Shown: positions 63,674 to 64,000 of the stretch, piece after piece
How positions within the stretch are numbered: position 1 is the stretch's first letter
How the letters are laid out: each line of letters opens with the position of its first letter
Assembly (NCBI RefSeq): GCF_011769525.1
Contig: NZ_CP050440.1
Span: 4,279,501 to 4,343,500, forward strand
Length of the DNA stretch: 64,000 nucleotides
Direction: 5' to 3'
Source: Tolypothrix sp. PCC 7910
Lineage (GTDB): Bacteria; Cyanobacteriota; Cyanobacteriia; Cyanobacteriales; Nostocaceae
Notes under the pieces: model-generated
The model's input: the letters and a program-made list of their open reading frames with translations, nothing else
Told to the model about the DNA's origin: nothing
The model's database searches: none
Made by a program: the position numbers and the translations under genes

Positions 63674-64000
63674 ATTCACTCCTCGTCAGAAAGTTTCTCG
63701 GCTTTAATAGCCTGTGTTAGGCAACACCAAGAATTTACCGACCTACAATCAAGCCATGATTAAGATATTGTTAACTTTGCTTTTTGGGTATGGGGGATAG
63801 GGGATAGGGCATGGGGAAGAGTCACCAATACTTCATACCCAATGCCCCAAGTGACGGGGAGAATAACCTCGCCCACCCGCAGATAAGAGTTTCCCTTCGC
63901 TTTCTATGAATATTGAGAAATGTTAATAATTCTGATAACTTTTGCAAAATTTATTTGATTTATTAGTGTTATTTATCAGACTATGAGAAAAAGGGTATCA
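63674..64000. other. Upstream region of phoD with heptamer array
   Basis: Holds the candidate Pho box (63746-63775), then GGGTATG/GGGGATA/GGGCATG units and ACCCAATGCCCCA (63785-63850). No gene seen to the window end. Confidence 0.55.
63746..63775 (-). promoter_or_regulatory. Candidate cyanobacterial Pho box (three repeats, 11-bp spacing)
   Basis: On the minus strand: GTTAACAA (63775-63768), CTTAATCA (63764-63757), CTTGATTG (63753-63746). Three 8-bp units separated by 3 bp fit the SphR/PhoB-type direct repeat (YTTAAYYW) described for cyanobacteria. The position, about 75-100 bp before the phoD start, fits phosphate control. Confidence 0.6.

Overview
The window looks like the chromosome of a filamentous, heterocyst-type cyanobacterium (Nostocales). 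The GCGATCGC (HIP1) octamer is scattered through most genes. There is a nitrogenase iron protein gene, a CrtW-type carotenoid ketolase, several cyanobacteria-type membrane families (DUF3352, DUF4079, DUF1997, UPF0182), and many 7-bp short tandem repeat arrays of the kind known from Nostoc/Anabaena. No rRNA, tRNA, CRISPR array or prophage was recognised.

Layout. 1-5.4 kb: the 3' part of a subtilisin-like protease with a P domain, then plsC, tadA and a DUF3352 membrane protein on the minus strand, and a small rhodanese. 5.9-9.6 kb: hrcA followed by two tandem paralogous membrane proteins and crtW. 10.4-16 kb: two SDR-type proteins, a GH104-like lysozyme with a probable CTG start, DUF1997, DUF4079 and an ankyrin repeat protein. 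16.8-22 kb: CobE/CbiG-like and cobyrinate a,c-diamide synthase (both B12 pathway), a holin-like membrane protein, a peptidoglycan-binding protein, a lipase-like protein and a cNMP-binding protein. 22.4-28.6 kb: UPF0182, a glycosyltransferase and the rpsB-tsf pair. 29-33.7 kb: an unknown acidic-repeat protein, a complete IS5-type insertion sequence and recG. 33.7-40.8 kb: an HlyD/ABC exporter operon (adaptor, fused double ATPase, two permeases) interrupted by a VapBC-type toxin-antitoxin pair. 41-49.4 kb: quinone oxidoreductase, MASE1 hybrid histidine kinase, a degenerate AAA protein and a P2-type cation ATPase. 49.5-51.6 kb: an OLD-like AAA ATPase with a broken Toprim/DUF4276-like partner (defence-like pair). 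51.9-64 kb: a secreted unknown, ychF, a Pro-rich small protein, a stand-alone nifH, unknowns, thioredoxin, two RRM RNA-binding proteins, tandem repeats, and phoD with a probable Pho box.

The most striking feature is the repeat biology. Heptamer arrays (GGGGACT/GGGGATT, ATTACCA, CCCCATG, GTCATTT) fill most intergenic gaps, often in the same order as a composite cassette. They also enter genes: about 64 extra residues in-frame in the cobyrinate synthase, a second short block in the same gene, a linker between the two ATPase domains of the ABC protein, and the start codons of recG and of the ABC ATPase. The IS5-type element landed inside a GTCATTT array with a visible 3-bp target duplication. 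There are also a 21-bp and a 63-bp minisatellite and several MITE-like inverted-repeat elements.

Functional links visible in the window: rpsB-tsf (translation), cobE and cobyrinate synthase (corrin pathway), the HlyD/ABC operon (export), and two small RRM proteins near thioredoxin. The rest is a set of mostly single genes on both strands, as is usual for Nostocales. All assignments come from reading motifs and translated sequence by eye; no database search was done.
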